From Akkermansia biwaensis (GTDB lineage: Bacteria > Verrucomicrobiota > Verrucomicrobiia > Verrucomicrobiales > Akkermansiaceae), in NCBI RefSeq assembly GCF_026072915.1, contig NZ_AP025943.1, positions 1,674,001-1,738,000 on the forward strand: a DNA stretch of 64,000 bases, written 5' to 3'. How positions within the stretch are numbered: the first letter of the stretch is position 1; every line of letters begins with the position of its first letter. A program made the translations under genes and the position numbers. Under the pieces are notes generated by a model that saw only the letters and a list, made by a program, of their open reading frames with translations, was not told where the DNA came from and made no database searches. Positions 29,507 to 38,287 of this stretch are shown here, in pieces.

Positions 29507-30441
29507 CTGATCCGCAGATTCAATTGTCCATTGCGGCTACGGTGTATTGCACGGGGGGGTACTTGGCGGAGTTCTGCTCCCGCTGTTTTTCCGCTGCCTG
29601 TGCGGCTGGTTACGATCCGGACCGGACGGAAGTGGTGCTGGTGAACGACGGCTGCCCCAGGGACGGGCTGGAACGGGCTCTGGCGGAGCGGGAGAAGGAC
29701 CGGAGGGTGCGCGTGGTGGATTTGTCCCGCAACTTCGGGCATCATCTGGCCATGTACGTGGCCTGCGAGGAAGCGCGCGGGGAGAGGGTATTTCTGATTG
29801 ACAGCGATCTGGAGGAGTCGCCCGAATGGCTGGAGGATTTTTCCAGGAAGATGGACGATACTGGGGCGGATGTGGTGTATGGCGTGCAGGAGAGAAGGAA
29901 AGGCGGCTTTTTTGAGGCCGTGTCCGGCGAGTTGTTTTATACCCTGTTCAACCTGCTTTCCGACCAGCAGATCACAAAGAATATGGTAACCGCGCGCCTG
30001 ATGAGCGCGCAGTTTGTGCGTGAGATGCTGAAGTTCCAAGACAGGGAACCCTTCTTTTTCGGCCTGTGCGTTGCCACCGGATTCCGGCAGGTGCCGTGCA
30101 CGGTGAAGAAGGCTTCCTCCTCCCCTACGACTTATACGTTTCGCAAGAAGATGGCGCTGGCAGTGAATTCCGTGGTTTCCTACAGTGCCAAGCCCCTGGT
30201 GTATATTTCCTATTTCGGGTTGGCGGTGACTTTGGTCGCCATGCTGTATGTGGCATGGATTCTGGGGCGGCAGCTCCTGTACAACGTGGCGCCGACGGGC
30301 TGGGCGTCTTCCGTGGCCTCTGTCTGGCTGGTCGGCGGCTTTATTCTGATGAGCCTGGGCGTCATCGGCATCTATATTTCCAAAATTTACAAGGAGACCA
30401 AGCACAGGCCTTCCGTGATCGTGGCCCGGCGTTACGAGTAA
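29503..30441 (+). CDS. ArnC/DPM1-like polyprenyl-phosphate glycosyltransferase (GT2)
   Basis: 312 aa from ATG 29503, which overlaps the previous stop by 4 nt. GT-A domain: VVLVNDGCPRDG (46-57), VVDLSRNFGHHLAMYVA and the metal-binding DSDLEE (DADLQD in most relatives). Two C-terminal membrane helices at about 237-260 and 272-295 match the ArnC/DpgS topology. Proteins of this type put one sugar onto undecaprenyl phosphate at the cytoplasmic face. The neighbours predict an amino sugar as donor. Confidence 0.85.
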   Translation: MTDPQIQLSIAATVYCTGGYLAEFCSRCFSAACAAGYDPDRTEVVLVNDGCPRDGLERALAEREKDRRVRVVDLSRNFGHHLAMYVACEEARGERVFLIDSDLEESPEWLEDFSRKMDDTGADVVYGVQERRKGGFFEAVSGELFYTLFNLLSDQQITKNMVTARLMSAQFVREMLKFQDREPFFFGLCVATGFRQVPCTVKKASSSPTTYTFRKKMALAVNSVVSYSAKPLVYISYFGLAVTLVAMLYVAWILGRQLLYNVAPTGWASSVASVWLVGGFILMSLGVIGIYISKIYKETKHRPSVIVARRYE

Positions 30442-30471
30442 CTTCCCGGCCGTTTCCTTTTTCTCTCTTTC

Positions 30472-30810
30472 ATGATTAATTATCTGGTTTTACATCTTCT
30501 TTTCATTGTCTATGCCTTCAACACGATGATGGGGCGTATGGCCGCTCCCTATGGCTGGATGGACTGGCACAGGTATGTCCTGCTGTGCGGCGTGCTGCTG
30601 CTGCTGGGCATTTACGCCATAGGATGGCAAGTCATGCTGAAGAGGTTTAATCTGGGCGTGGCGTACGCCAACCGCTCCTCAGTCGTGATCTGGGGCATTC
30701 TGCTGGCATGGCTGTGTCTGGGGGAAGCCCTTTCCTGGACGCTGGCTCTGGGCGCGGCCATGATCATCGGTGGAATTATTCTGGTATCCACGGAGGAGGA
30801 CGCATCATGA
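30472..30810 (+). CDS. SMR/EamA-type half transporter, ArnE-like
   Basis: 112 aa with four membrane helices and the end signature GAAMIIGGIILVS. Together with the next gene, which it overlaps by 4 nt, it forms a pair of small EamA proteins like ArnE/ArnF, the proposed flippase for undecaprenyl-phosphate aminoarabinose. Here the cargo would be the lipid-linked sugar made by the upstream glycosyltransferase. Confidence 0.75.
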   Translation: MINYLVLHLLFIVYAFNTMMGRMAAPYGWMDWHRYVLLCGVLLLLGIYAIGWQVMLKRFNLGVAYANRSSVVIWGILLAWLCLGEALSWTLALGAAMIIGGIILVSTEEDAS

Positions 30811-31151
30811 ATGAGGGATTTTATATCGGCCTGACCCTGTTTTCCGTCTTTATGGCGTCCTGTTCCCAGGTGATTTTAAAGAAGTCCGCCATGAATGACC
30901 GGTTGTCCGGCCTTTCTTATTTCGTAAACCGGGCTACCGTGTCTGCGTATGCCATTTTTTTTGGGTGCAGCCTGCTTACGTTTTACTGCCTTTCCCATTT
31001 GCCGATGGTGACGGTGAACGTGTTGGAGTGTTCCGCCTACGTGTATATTCTTTTTTTTGACCGCTTTTTTTTCGGAAAGCCGGTGACGCTGCGCAAAGTG
31101 GCCGGAAACCTGCTGATCATTATCGGCATTATTGTGTGCCTGAACCGTTGA
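30807..31151 (+). CDS. SMR/EamA-type half transporter, ArnF-like
   Basis: 114 aa from ATG 30807 (an open extension to 30708 would overlap the partner gene too far). Four helices; GNLLIIIGIIVCLNR at the end mirrors its partner. SQVILKKSAM near residue 20 is the usual conserved start of the SMR fold. Heterodimer with the preceding protein is expected. Confidence 0.75.
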   Translation: MNEGFYIGLTLFSVFMASCSQVILKKSAMNDRLSGLSYFVNRATVSAYAIFFGCSLLTFYCLSHLPMVTVNVLECSAYVYILFFDRFFFGKPVTLRKVAGNLLIIIGIIVCLNR

Positions 31152-31280
31152 AGCGCCGGGGGACATTTATGGCCGGAAGGCCGGGAATGAAATGGATACA
31201 GCTCTTGACTTTCGTTTTTCCCGTTTCTAGTATGCGTGCCCCGGCCGGGAACCATGGCCGGGCAGTCAGGGAATTTGCTT

Positions 31281-33065
31281 ATGATGAAACAGGTCTGGAG
31301 ATGGATATCGCTTTTGCCCCTGCTTCATCCGGTATGGTTCAATATTATCCTGCTGGTTCTTGCCTGGAGTATTGTCGGCGTTGCCTACCAGTCCAATGAC
31401 GATTTGGTGATCGCCTCCGTACTGGATGGCTGGGGCGATCCTTCCTATGCCGATGCGCACGTCATTTTCGTCAATCCCCTGCTGACGAGGTTTCTTCTAA
31501 TGATCGCCCCCGTTCTGGGCGGATTGTCCGTCTGGCCGGTGTTTCTGGCCGTTGCTACGCTGTCCAGCGGAGCCGCCATTTTCACGATGCTTACGGCGCA
31601 TGCCCGCAAGGCGCGCAGCTATGATTTCACGACGCTTGTGCTGCTGCTGGTATGGCTATTGATTATGCCTGGCTTTTATGCCGCCCTTCAGTTCAGCCAT
31701 GCTGCGTTTCTCGTGGGTTTTACCGGGGTGCTTACCTGCCTGAAGCATGGTTCTTCATCCTGGTGGAAGCTGGTTGCGGGCGTCTTTTTATGTGTTTTGG
31801 GGAGCATGATCCGGCTGGATGCCGCCCTGGTGTGCGATGCCTTTTTCGGGGCGGTGTTGGCAGCGGGGAGCATGGACGGGTTCCGGCCCTCCTGGGAAAA
31901 GCTTCGTTCCCGGGGACGCCTCTGGGGAGCCCTGGCATGCGTGTTTGCCTTTTCCTACGGCTTGAACGGATACAACAGGCATGCCCACCGCAGCGTGTTT
32001 GAGGGATGTGACGTGGCTGCCTGGAACGAGGCCCGCGCCTTGTTGTCCGATACGTCTCCCATCCGTTCGGAGGACGAGTACGAATGTGCTTCCTACGGGG
32101 TGTTTGCCAACGACATCAAGATGGTGCAGATGTTCACGAATTGCGATATGGAGGTGTTCAACACCGACTATTTGAGAAGACTCAGGCTGGCGCGGGACGG
32201 GAACGATTTCTGGCCCAGAATGTGGATTCGCGGAGAGAAGGCCCTGCATTTGTTTTCCTGGGATTCCATCGTGGACCTTCTGCCCTGCTGGATTTTGTTT
32301 GGACTGGCCTGCCGCGCCTCCTTTCGCCGCGGGGATTCTCCGGCGCTCCTGTGTTGTGTGGGCGGCCTTTTGGTGCTGGTTTTGTTGTACATGGCCAGCA
32401 TAGACCGCCTGTATTTCCGGGTGGTGTATCCCACATTCCTGATTGCCGGGTTATGCCTGCTCAGGCCGGAGTATTTCCAGGCCGTCCACGTCAAATGGAC
32501 GGGGAAGGGGGCTTTGACGGGCAGCTTGCCCATGTTCTGCGCGTTTGCCGTCTCTCTTTCCCAGGCGTGCGCCGCCGTTTGGGAGGCCAATATGGAGTCG
32601 TTTTCCCCGGAGGCGGGGCGCCTGCTGTGCGAACGGGTGGACCGGGAGCCGGATTCCCTGTTTTGTGTGCAGATGTCCGGCGGCACTATTGATGACCTGG
32701 CTCCCGGGCAGTCCGTTTTCCGCAAGGCGTGGAGCTGTTCCCGGAAAAACGTGGTGACGCTGGGCGGATGGAATTTTCCGCTGAAGCCCGTGCAGAAGAA
32801 GTTGCAGGAAATGGGCTGGAATGGACAGACCGCCCTGAATCTTTGCCGGGACAACGTTTATATCGTCTGCCTGACGCCCCAGGGAGACCTTTCCGATATG
32901 GACAGGAAGTTTTTTACGATGCTTTGCCGCCACATATGGGAACACCACGGCATCCGCACGGCGTGGCACCTGGATGAAAATATTGAAGGAGTGCGCATTT
33001 ACCGCCTGCGCAAGACCTGGTTCCAGCCTGGCAGGGACGGCAGGGAACGGCCTCCGGTTTTATAG
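31281..33065 (+). CDS. GT-C-like multi-pass membrane glycosyltransferase candidate
   Basis: 594 aa from ATG 31281 (frame open to 31236). About 10 helices, then a soluble C-terminal domain of about 150 residues. The first loop after helix 1 contains QSNDDLVIASVL, an acidic pair in the place where GT-C enzymes hold their catalytic Asp. No named family is evident. As last gene of the amino-sugar operon it would transfer the flipped sugar from polyprenyl phosphate to an acceptor in the periplasm, the ArnT step. This assignment rests on topology and context. Confidence 0.6.
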   Translation: MMKQVWRWISLLPLLHPVWFNIILLVLAWSIVGVAYQSNDDLVIASVLDGWGDPSYADAHVIFVNPLLTRFLLMIAPVLGGLSVWPVFLAVATLSSGAAIFTMLTAHARKARSYDFTTLVLLLVWLLIMPGFYAALQFSHAAFLVGFTGVLTCLKHGSSSWWKLVAGVFLCVLGSMIRLDAALVCDAFFGAVLAAGSMDGFRPSWEKLRSRGRLWGALACVFAFSYGLNGYNRHAHRSVFEGCDVAAWNEARALLSDTSPIRSEDEYECASYGVFANDIKMVQMFTNCDMEVFNTDYLRRLRLARDGNDFWPRMWIRGEKALHLFSWDSIVDLLPCWILFGLACRASFRRGDSPALLCCVGGLLVLVLLYMASIDRLYFRVVYPTFLIAGLCLLRPEYFQAVHVKWTGKGALTGSLPMFCAFAVSLSQACAAVWEANMESFSPEAGRLLCERVDREPDSLFCVQMSGGTIDDLAPGQSVFRKAWSCSRKNVVTLGGWNFPLKPVQKKLQEMGWNGQTALNLCRDNVYIVCLTPQGDLSDMDRKFFTMLCRHIWEHHGIRTAWHLDENIEGVRIYRLRKTWFQPGRDGRERPPVL

Positions 33066-33091
33066 GGAGGAGCTCGGTCCGGATAACAAAA

Positions 33092-33117
33092 ATCCCCCGG
33101 TTGACGGACCGGGGGAT
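33092..33117 (-). terminator. Intrinsic terminator, minus direction
   Basis: Perfect 9-bp stem ATCCCCCGG (33092-33100) with CCGGGGGAT (33109-33117), loop 8 nt. Read on minus it is followed by TTTTTGTT, so it ends the transcript of the 33145 gene; from the plus side it is preceded by an A run and followed by GAAAAAAG, giving only weak termination of the amino-sugar operon. Confidence 0.85.
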
Positions 33118-33144
33118 GAAAAAAGGGTAACCTGCAAGGCTCCT

Positions 33145-34236
33145 TTAAAAGCGCGGCGGACCTCCCGGCTGCCGGCGGGCGGTGCGGTCTTCACGGAGTT
33201 TTTCCTTCTCCGCCGGGCTCAGGAGCAGGTATTCCAGGTCCCGGATGGCCCGTTGCTTGTCGTTGGGGTCCTTGATGCCGGGAAGCAGGCTCTTCATCTT
33301 GTCCAGAGAAGCAACCTGGTCGCCGAGTTCAAAGCAGGCTTTTTCCCGTTCCCACTGCCTTTTAAGCAGGAAGTTGGCTTTTTCCACTTCAGCCGTTTTC
33401 TTGTCGCTGGCGGTGTTGTTCATCAGCAGAGCCAGTTCCAGGCCGATGCGCTTGTTCCAGAGCTTGCGGAAGTTTTCCACATCCTTGTTTTCCTTGTAGG
33501 GAACCAGAAGCACGCGGTCGAAGATGCCGTTGAGGTCCATCAGGTTGTCCGGCAGGGTTTCCGACCGGTAGTCGCTGATGTTCAGGTAGGTCCGGATGAC
33601 GTCGCTGGCTCCGCCCACCATGGCGAGCTGTTCGCCCACATCCTTGGCGTTGGCGGCTACTTCATCCAGCATGGACAGCACGCTGGGGGAAATGTTGATT
33701 TCGCGCTCGTTTTTTTCCGCCTCCGCTTTTTTCAGGCAGAGCAGCATCCATTTGCACTGGAGCTGCAGGGCCTTTTTAAAGCCGGGAGCCACATTGTTGC
33801 CCGTGTTCTGCTTGCGCCAGTTGGAGAAGGCGGAGCTGGGGCTTTCATTCTGGCTGCTGCCGTTGCGGCCATTGCTGCCGCCTCTACCGCCGTTCATGGC
33901 GGGCATGCGCATCATCCGGTAACCGCCGCCGCCGCGGTTCAGCATGCGGGACATCATGCTGGTGGGATTCAAGAATCGGTCTTTCATGGCGTCCACGTAG
34001 AGTTTCATGGCGGCGTTTTCCGTGGCGATGGCCGTCGTCAGGGCAGCCACGGCTTTTTGAAGACGGGCCGAACTGGTGTTCAGGTGCCCGGTTTTGACTT
34101 CCTTGAGCCATTCCGCCGCTTCTTTTCTGGCGGAATCGGAAAGCAGTTCCTGGGCCTGGCAAAAGCCGGAACCCATGACAAGGAGGATGAGCGCGGAAAG
34201 CGCCGGACGTTTATACAGGGGGGTGAAGTGTATCAT
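33145..34236 (-). CDS. Secreted helical protein of unknown function
   Basis: 363 aa. Signal peptide MIHFTPLYKRPALSALILLVMGSGFCQAQE, cleaved probably at CQA-QE. The mature part is mostly helical; residues 105-135 are a low-complexity Gly/Arg/Met/Asn segment (RGGGGYRMMRMP) and the end is Pro/Arg-rich. No motif I recognise. Monocistronic, with its own terminator. Confidence 0.7.
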   Translation of the reverse strand: MIHFTPLYKRPALSALILLVMGSGFCQAQELLSDSARKEAAEWLKEVKTGHLNTSSARLQKAVAALTTAIATENAAMKLYVDAMKDRFLNPTSMMSRMLNRGGGGYRMMRMPAMNGGRGGSNGRNGSSQNESPSSAFSNWRKQNTGNNVAPGFKKALQLQCKWMLLCLKKAEAEKNEREINISPSVLSMLDEVAANAKDVGEQLAMVGGASDVIRTYLNISDYRSETLPDNLMDLNGIFDRVLLVPYKENKDVENFRKLWNKRIGLELALLMNNTASDKKTAEVEKANFLLKRQWEREKACFELGDQVASLDKMKSLLPGIKDPNDKQRAIRDLEYLLLSPAEKEKLREDRTARRQPGGPPRF

Positions 34237-34345
34237 GACGGTGTGGAGGGTTTACAGGTTATTTTAACAAACACCGTGCGTGAAAAAAAGTTTCATCTTT
34301 CCTTCAAAAAAAATGACGGGTATATTGTTTTACTGCGGAAAATGT

Positions 34346-35695
34346 TTATCCCAGCACTTTCCGGATGCAGCCGACGCAGATGGAAACAGCCTCCTGCATC
34401 TCTTCCGGAGAGATAACGAGGGGCGGGTTGAAGTACAGCACGTCGCCCAGCGGGCGGAGCAGCAGTCCCTGTTTGAGGGCTTCCTTGTAAATTTGGTAGC
34501 CCAGGCGGCGTTCGGAGGGGAAGCTTTTCCTGCTTTCCCGGTCTTCCACCAGTTCAATGGCGTTGACGAGTCCCAGATGGCGGATTTCCCCCACATGGGG
34601 ATGATCTCCCAAGGCATCCACGATCAATTGATGGAAGAAGGGGGCCTTTTCCCGTGCACGGGGAATGATTTGTTCTTCATCCAGCACTTTCAGAACGGCC
34701 AGAGCGGCGGAACAGCCCAGAGGGTTGCCGGCATAAGTGTGGCTGTGCATGAAGGCTTTCCCCTCCCGGTAGTCCGCATAAAAGGCATCGTAGATTTTTT
34801 GCGTAGTGATGGCGATGGACATGGGCATGTAACCGCCCGTCAGCCCCTTGGAGATGCACATGATGTCCGGAGTGATTCCCGCCTGGTCGCACGCGAACAT
34901 GCTGCCCGTACGGCCAAATCCCGTGGCGATTTCATCCGCAATGAGATGGACGTCGTAGGAATCACACAGGGTGCGGAGTTTGGCAAGATAGGAAGGCGGG
35001 TACATTCTCATGCCGGCCGATCCCTGGAGCAGGGGTTCCACCAGCAGGGCGGCGCATTCCTCACCGTGGCGGGCGAATACTTCCCGCGCCGCATCAATGC
35101 ATTCCGCCTGGCAGCATTCCCGTTTTTTTCCTTTGGGACAGCGGTAGCAGTCCGGGGCGGGAATGCGCACGATGTCCAGCAGAAGAGGCTTGTAGAGTTC
35201 CGAGTACAGGTCCAGGCCGCCGACAGACAGGGCGCCCAGAGTTTCCCCGTGGTAGCCGTCGCTCAGCGACATGAAGCGCACTTTCCGGCGGTTGCCCGTC
35301 TGATAATGGTATTGGAAGCTCATCTTCATGGCGGATTCGATGGAAGCCGAGCCGTTGTCGGAAAAATTGAATTTGCAGAGTCCCACCGGAATTTTTTTCA
35401 TTAATTCCTCGCACAGGGTGATGGCGGGCTTGTGCGAGAAGTTGGCGAAGATGACGTGCTCCAGGGAATCAAGCTGGTTCTTGACGGCCTGGCTGATTTT
35501 GGGATGGCAATGGCCCAGCAGGTTGCACCACCAGGAACTGACGACGTCCATGTAGCGCTTGCCGTCCACGTCGTACAGGCTGATCCCCCGGCCGTGGTCG
35601 ATAACGATGGGGGGCAGCGTTTCATAATCCTTCATCTGGGAACAGGGGTGCCAGATGTATTCCAGATCTTTTTTTGACCAGTCAGCGTGATTCAT
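34346..35695 (-). CDS. bioA: Adenosylmethionine-8-amino-7-oxononanoate aminotransferase
   Basis: 449 aa fold-type I PLP enzyme of biotin synthesis: converts KAPA to DAPA with S-adenosylmethionine as amino donor. PLP lysine K283 in ISKGLTGGYMP; SSWWCNLLGH and DNGSASIESAMKMS are BioA-specific. A Cys-rich insert CYRCPKGKKRECCQAEC (183-199) is present, as in BioA of several anaerobes. Second gene of the pair, 34 bp after bioB. bioF and bioD are not nearby. Confidence 0.93.
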   Translation of the reverse strand: MNHADWSKKDLEYIWHPCSQMKDYETLPPIVIDHGRGISLYDVDGKRYMDVVSSWWCNLLGHCHPKISQAVKNQLDSLEHVIFANFSHKPAITLCEELMKKIPVGLCKFNFSDNGSASIESAMKMSFQYHYQTGNRRKVRFMSLSDGYHGETLGALSVGGLDLYSELYKPLLLDIVRIPAPDCYRCPKGKKRECCQAECIDAAREVFARHGEECAALLVEPLLQGSAGMRMYPPSYLAKLRTLCDSYDVHLIADEIATGFGRTGSMFACDQAGITPDIMCISKGLTGGYMPMSIAITTQKIYDAFYADYREGKAFMHSHTYAGNPLGCSAALAVLKVLDEEQIIPRAREKAPFFHQLIVDALGDHPHVGEIRHLGLVNAIELVEDRESRKSFPSERRLGYQIYKEALKQGLLLRPLGDVLYFNPPLVISPEEMQEAVSICVGCIRKVLG

Positions 35696-35729
35696 GATGA
35701 AGGGGAAGGGATGGCAAGCCGGGGAAAGC

Positions 35730-36695
35730 TTATTTCATGCGGACTTCATAGCCCAGTTCCGCGAGCATGGCCAGATCCTCCCTGATCGTTACTCCGGAGG
35801 TGGTGAGCATGTCTCCGGAGATGGCGGCGTTGGCCCCGGACATGAAGATTTTCCGGCCGTGGTCCCGCATGGTGTTCCGTCCCGCGGCAATGCGGACGAA
35901 TCCGTCCGGCATGATGAAGCGCACCAGCGCCACGATGCGCAATTGCTCTTCTTCCCCCAGCGGTGTCATGTCCGCATAGGGGGTGCCGGGAATGGGGGTC
36001 AGGAAGTTGACGGGAACGGATTTGATACCCAGGGAGGCAATGTCCATGTACATGTCAATCCTGTCTTCCCATGTTTCTCCCAGCCCCATGATGCCGCCGC
36101 TGCATACTTCCAGCCCGGCTTCCATGGCCCATTTGATCGTCTGGATCTTGTCGTCGTACGTGTGGGTGGTGCAGATGTTCGGGAAGTTGCGGCGGGAGGT
36201 TTCCAGATTGTTGTGGTAACGGGTGACGCCCGCCGCCTTCAACTGCTCGCAATGCTTTTTGGAGAGAAGACCGTGAGAGGCGCACAGGGAGATGCCGCAT
36301 TGGGCGGAAATGTTTCTGTAGCTGGCGCAGAGCTGTTCCACGTCCGCATCCGTCAGCCTTTTGCCGGAAGTGACAATGGAGTAGCGCAGGATTCCCTTGT
36401 TTTCATTGTATCTGGCTCCCGCCAGCAGCGCTTCGTCGCTCAGCAGGGGGTATTCCTCCACAGCCGTGGAGTAGTGCGCGGACTGGGCGCAGTATTTGCA
36501 GTTCTCCGAGCATCTGCCGCTGCGTCCGTTGATGATGGTGCAAAGGTCGAAGACGTTTCCGCAGAAATGTTTGCGGATGGCATTGGCTGCCCGGCACAAT
36601 TCTTCCAGCGGCTCCCGGCGCAGGGCCAGTAGTTCTTCTCTGGTGCATGTTCCGCCCTGGAGCACCCTGGAAAGAAGGGAAGAAGTAAGATTCAT
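35730..36695 (-). CDS. bioB: Biotin synthase
   Basis: 321 aa radical-SAM enzyme that inserts sulfur into dethiobiotin. The CxxxCxxC cluster motif is CSENCKYC (C62, C66, C69), followed by YNENKGILRYSIVTSGKRL and AGVTRYHNNLETSR. Normal length. The start ATG 36695 lies only 7 nt behind a good -10 element, so the mRNA may be leaderless. Confidence 0.95.
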   Translation of the reverse strand: MNLTSSLLSRVLQGGTCTREELLALRREPLEELCRAANAIRKHFCGNVFDLCTIINGRSGRCSENCKYCAQSAHYSTAVEEYPLLSDEALLAGARYNENKGILRYSIVTSGKRLTDADVEQLCASYRNISAQCGISLCASHGLLSKKHCEQLKAAGVTRYHNNLETSRRNFPNICTTHTYDDKIQTIKWAMEAGLEVCSGGIMGLGETWEDRIDMYMDIASLGIKSVPVNFLTPIPGTPYADMTPLGEEEQLRIVALVRFIMPDGFVRIAAGRNTMRDHGRKIFMSGANAAISGDMLTTSGVTIREDLAMLAELGYEVRMK

Positions 36696-36702
36696 GCGGG
36701 AA

Positions 36703-36730
36703 AGATTACCTCCGGGGCGTGGTACGTCAA
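36703..36730 (-). promoter_or_regulatory. Promoter of bioBA
   Basis: On minus: TTGACG (36730-36725), 16-nt spacer, TAATCT (36708-36703), then 7 nt to the bioB ATG. The transcription start would fall at or next to the start codon. No BirA-type palindrome is visible around it. Confidence 0.5.
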
Positions 36731-38140
36731 GGGTAGAGTTGAAGGGGGCCGGGGATGGAAGCTCCCGTTTTTGCCCGCGTTATTTGTCCGTTTGTTCTGG
36801 AGTCCTGTAGCACAGAACCGGGAGAGGGTTTGTACTCCTTGCTCGGAACGGAGACGGCCACCTGGCCTCCGTAGCCGTCGCCGGTCCAGACCAGGGGGGC
36901 TCCGGTCTTTCAGAACCGTTTTTTTGTCGAGCAGGACGGAGGAAAGGTCTATTCCGAGTGGGGAACCTGTATCCGCTCCCGCCAGGGCGCACAGCGTAGG
37001 CATCACATCGGCATGGAATGACGGCTAGGTGATGATTCTGTCGGGAGAGATTTTTCCGGGCCAGCGGATGGTGTCGGGGACCCTGATTCCCCCTTCGTAA
37101 AGCTGGCCTTTCAGTCCTTTCAGACTGTCCACGGAGTTGAAGAATTCATGGTCCACGCCGCCTACATCATGCGTCGTGCCATTGTCACTGGTGAAGATGA
37201 CGATGGCGTTTTTCTCAAGGCCGCATGTTTCCAGCGTTTACAGCAGGCGGCCCACATTGTGGTCCATCTGGGAGATCATGCCGGCATAGGCCGCCCTGGG
37301 ACGGGGATGGGGCAAATAGCCGTTTTCTCCCCGGTAGGGGCGCTTGTCCCAGCCGCGCGGGTAACGGTCAATCCATTCCTGCAGGGGCTGCATGGTCACG
37401 TGGGGTTCCAGCGGGGCGTAATACAGGAAGAAGGGCGTTTTTCCGTGTGTCTGCCGTCTGATGAATTCCAGTATTTTATCTGCAATCAGATTGGAACTGT
37501 GTTTTTCCGCGCGGTAGGCGTTCGTCAGCACTTTCCTCTGCGGCTGGGAGCCGTGCTTGATGGTGACAGCGGCAGGGAGGTGTTGGGTATTTTCTTTTTC
37601 CCGTCATTCCGAAGATAGGGAGGATAGTAGGTGTGGCAGGATTTCTGGTCCGTATAACCATAGAATCTGTCCACGCCGTGCTTGTCCGGGGCGCTCGTGG
37701 TCCCAAAGTCGCCTATGCCCCATTTGCCGAATACTGCGGTGGTGTAGCCGGCTTTTTTCAGGGCTTCCGGGAGCGTATAGGTTTTCGTTCTGATGGGCCA
37801 GTCTCCCTTGAGGTCCCGCCAGTTTTCGCGGGCATCCACGCGTTTCAGGTCCTGAACGTCGCAGTTGTCCGTGTGTTTTCCGGTCAGCAGGACGTTGCGG
37901 GAGGGGGAGCAGACCGGAGCGCTGGAGTAGAAGTATACCCATCGCTGGCTTTCGGAAGCCAGTTTGTCGAGATTCAGGGTCTTGATTTTCTTCTGCACGT
38001 AGCACCCCACTTCCGCCCAGCCCAAATTGTCTGCGTTAATGAGCACGATATTGGGGCGTTCCGCTCCGGCCGCATGGATGGAGAGAAGGAATATGCCAGG
38101 TAACAGAAACGGAGAAAATACATGCTGCAGGATATACAGT
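36728..38140 (-). pseudogene. Inactivated sulfatase
   Basis: Read across frames this is a near full-length sulfatase of the arylsulfatase type (about 460 codons): a signal-like stretch (FSPFLLPGIFLLSIHAAG), ERPNIVLINADNLG, the formylglycine motif CSPSR (at about 37917), GYTTAVFGKWGIGD, HHFFLYYAPLEPHV-type region and [11 protein letters not shown]. It is broken by a base loss near 37580, a TAA at 37238-37240, a TAG at 37025-37027, and one extra C in a six-C run at 36894-36899. The four independent lesions make a sequencing artefact unlikely. The 3' end reaches into the bioB promoter. Confidence 0.85.
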
Positions 38141-38287
38141 CCCGGAAAGCATGAGATTTCATGCAACAGGAGCAGCCCGGAACGGAGGCCGCATTCCGGA
38201 ATAAACGGCGGAGCCGTGTTTCTGCCGGCGGAAAAACCGTTGATGGCCGCCGGAGGGCGGTCCGGGACGTATCTGGAGAAACGGAGA

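Noticed and set aside
34237-34345. TTGTTAA/TTTACA segments resembling a biotin repressor site
   Set aside because: They lie behind bioA, in front of an unrelated gene, and spacing does not fit a BirA operator.
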